From positions 1 through 64,000 of the forward strand of contig CALUFO010000010.1 in NCBI GenBank assembly GCA_944320015.1: a DNA stretch of 64,000 bases. Direction: 5' to 3'. Under the pieces are notes generated by a model. It worked only from the letters and a program-made list of their open reading frames with translations. It did not search any database and had not been told where the DNA came from. The DNA comes from an uncultured Barnesiella sp. (GTDB taxonomy: Bacteria > Bacteroidota > Bacteroidia > Bacteroidales > Barnesiellaceae). The position numbers and the translations under genes are program-made. Positions 62,892-64,000 of the stretch are shown here, piece by piece. Numbering within the stretch: position 1 is the first letter of the stretch; each line of letters starts with the position of its first letter.

Positions 62892-64000
62892 TTAGCGACT
62901 TTGGTAAAGGTATCGTTTGATACTGCGCTTGGGCGTTTTTTCAAACTCCTCGTAATAAATTTTCAGCCGGGCTATCTGGCTATATGCGGGAAGCTCTTTG
63001 TTGAGCGCTGCGATATTCTCTTCCATTTGCGCTTCTAAGGCGTGACCTGTGAGATTCGATCGCTGTGCGTTTTCCAAGTCGGGATAGACGAGGGCGACCA
63101 GTTTGTCCTCTTGCTCGACGATAAGCGACTCGCACACATAGGGCATGTTGTTTAATTTGTCTTCGATTTCCTCGGGATAGATGTTTTGTCCCGACGGTCC
63201 CAATATCATGTTCTTGTTGCGTCCTCTCAAATAGACAAATCCATCGGAGTCGATCGTACACAAGTCGCCGGTTTTCATCCAGCCGTCGTCGGTAAATATG
63301 GCTTGGGTGGCTTCTTCGTTCTTGTAATAGCCGAGCATGGTGTTCATTCCTTTGACCTGCAACTCTCCCACGACACGCTCGGGGTCGGGCGAGTCGACCC
63401 GTCCCTGCATTCGATCGACCATTCGTCCGCAAGAGCCTATTCGGGTCTCGTCCCACGGAGCATAAGAAATAAGCGGGCCGCACTCGGTCATGCCGTATCC
63501 CACGGTGAAAGGGAAGTTTATACGCCGCAAAAACAGTTCGACTTCTTTGTTGAGAGCCGCCCCGCCGATAATCATTTGAGAGAGGTTCCCGCCAAAAGTT
63601 TCGTAGAGCTTATCGTTGATTTTCGCCAATAGTTGAGTGTCCAAGAACGGCACTTTCAACATCACTTTCATCAAGGGTTTCTCCAATAGGGGGAATACTT
63701 TGGTCTTGATGATTTTTTCGATGATGAGCGGTACGGCGATAATCAATTTGGGCTTTACCGTGGCAAAGGCATCCATGATGATTTTCGGGGAAGGAATGCG
63801 GGTGAGAAAATGCAAATGGCACCCTTTTACAAAGGGGTGTATCATTTCGATAACCATGCCGTACATGTGTGCCATGGGTAGCATACACACGATACCGTCG
63901 CCCGCATTGAGAAATGGCAGGTGGCGCAGGCAGAAGTCTACATTGGACCACAGGCTACGGTAAGGGAGCATTACCCCTTTTGAAAATCCGGTAGAACCCG
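62892..64000 (-). CDS. Long-chain acyl-CoA synthetase, N-terminus beyond the window
   Basis: Partial: the reading frame runs off the right edge. The last bases before the first ATG in the window encode GSTGFSKGVML, the ATP/AMP phosphate-binding motif, proving that the ATG at 63971 is internal. It continues with MTECGPLISYAPW, the adenylation motif GWMKTGDLCTIDSDGFVYLRGRNKNMI, and the C-terminal catalytic Lys in TPKRSIKRYL. It activates fatty acids with ATP and CoA. About 370 of perhaps 550 residues are present. Confidence 0.9.
   Translation of the reverse strand, partial: GSTGFSKGVMLPYRSLWSNVDFCLRHLPFLNAGDGIVCMLPMAHMYGMVIEMIHPFVKGCHLHFLTRIPSPKIIMDAFATVKPKLIIAVPLIIEKIIKTKVFPLLEKPLMKVMLKVPFLDTQLLAKINDKLYETFGGNLSQMIIGGAALNKEVELFLRRINFPFTVGYGMTECGPLISYAPWDETRIGSCGRMVDRMQGRVDSPDPERVVGELQVKGMNTMLGYYKNEEATQAIFTDDGWMKTGDLCTIDSDGFVYLRGRNKNMILGPSGQNIYPEEIEDKLNNMPYVCESLIVEQEDKLVALVYPDLENAQRSNLTGHALEAQMEENIAALNKELPAYSQIARLKIYYEEFEKTPKRSIKRYLYQSR

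Overview
The window looks like a chromosomal segment of an anaerobic Bacteroidota bacterium of the order Bacteroidales, possibly Barnesiella-like (the genus is a guess). Reasons: several promoters have the Bacteroidota -33 TTG / -7 TAnnTTTG form; Shine-Dalgarno sites are scarce; secreted proteins end in Por/T9SS-type sorting domains; split glycine dehydrogenase (GcvPA/GcvPB), ferredoxin-linked 2-oxoacid oxidoreductase, a complete Rnf complex and DUF4252 proteins are present. I see no tRNA, rRNA, CRISPR array, prophage, transposase or integrase gene.

Layout. 1-7.6 kb: two large secreted proteins (phosphodiester glycosidase, M6 metalloprotease), an unknown protein and a lipoprotein. 7.7-10.9 kb: a three-gene minus-strand operon (membrane-anchored GNAT, Sel1/TPR-like protein, unknown acidic protein). 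11-19.3 kb: SMR exporter, then pgk, prfA-pyrF and a glycogen synthase/glucan phosphorylase pair. 19.6-26.5 kb: small protein, acyltransferase and omega-amidase (plus strand); ABC-2 exporter with a lipoprotein and dnaG (minus strand). 26.5-28.8 kb: a possible small RNA, a secreted protein whose signal peptide is out of frame, and an array of hairpin-rich repeats. 28.8-35.6 kb: lplA-gcvT-gcvH-gcvPA-gcvPB-lpdA, a complete glycine cleavage system with its lipoate ligase. 35.7-39.3 kb: lon and a 2-hydroxyacid dehydrogenase. 39.4-46.2 kb: tRNA methyltransferase, HdeD-like protein, a His/Ser-rich exported protein with a FadL-like protein, and a PIF1-like helicase with TPRs. 46.3-49.5 kb: DUF362 ferredoxin protein, and a translationally coupled hydrolase/DUF2089/membrane-protein operon. 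49.5-51.5 kb: DUF4252-ECF sigma-anti-sigma-DUF4252. 51.6-59.9 kb: a four-subunit 2-oxoacid:ferredoxin oxidoreductase next to rseC-rnfBCDGEA. 60-64 kb: periplasmic binding protein, putative porin, and an acyl-CoA synthetase cut by the window end.

Functionally, the oxoacid oxidoreductase would reduce ferredoxin and Rnf would oxidise it to build an ion gradient. The glycine cleavage cluster supplies one-carbon units with its own lipoylation enzyme. The GT3-type synthase and phosphorylase make and break glycogen.

No obviously new defence or mobile system stands out. The most interesting items are the GNAT/Sel1/unknown operon, the out-of-frame signal peptide at 26.93 kb, the promoter-plus-terminator unit at 26.63-26.73 kb, the TTTAAAC-bounded repeats, the hydrolase/DUF2089/membrane-protein cassette, and the 135-nt leader with a mini-ORF before the His-rich protein gene.
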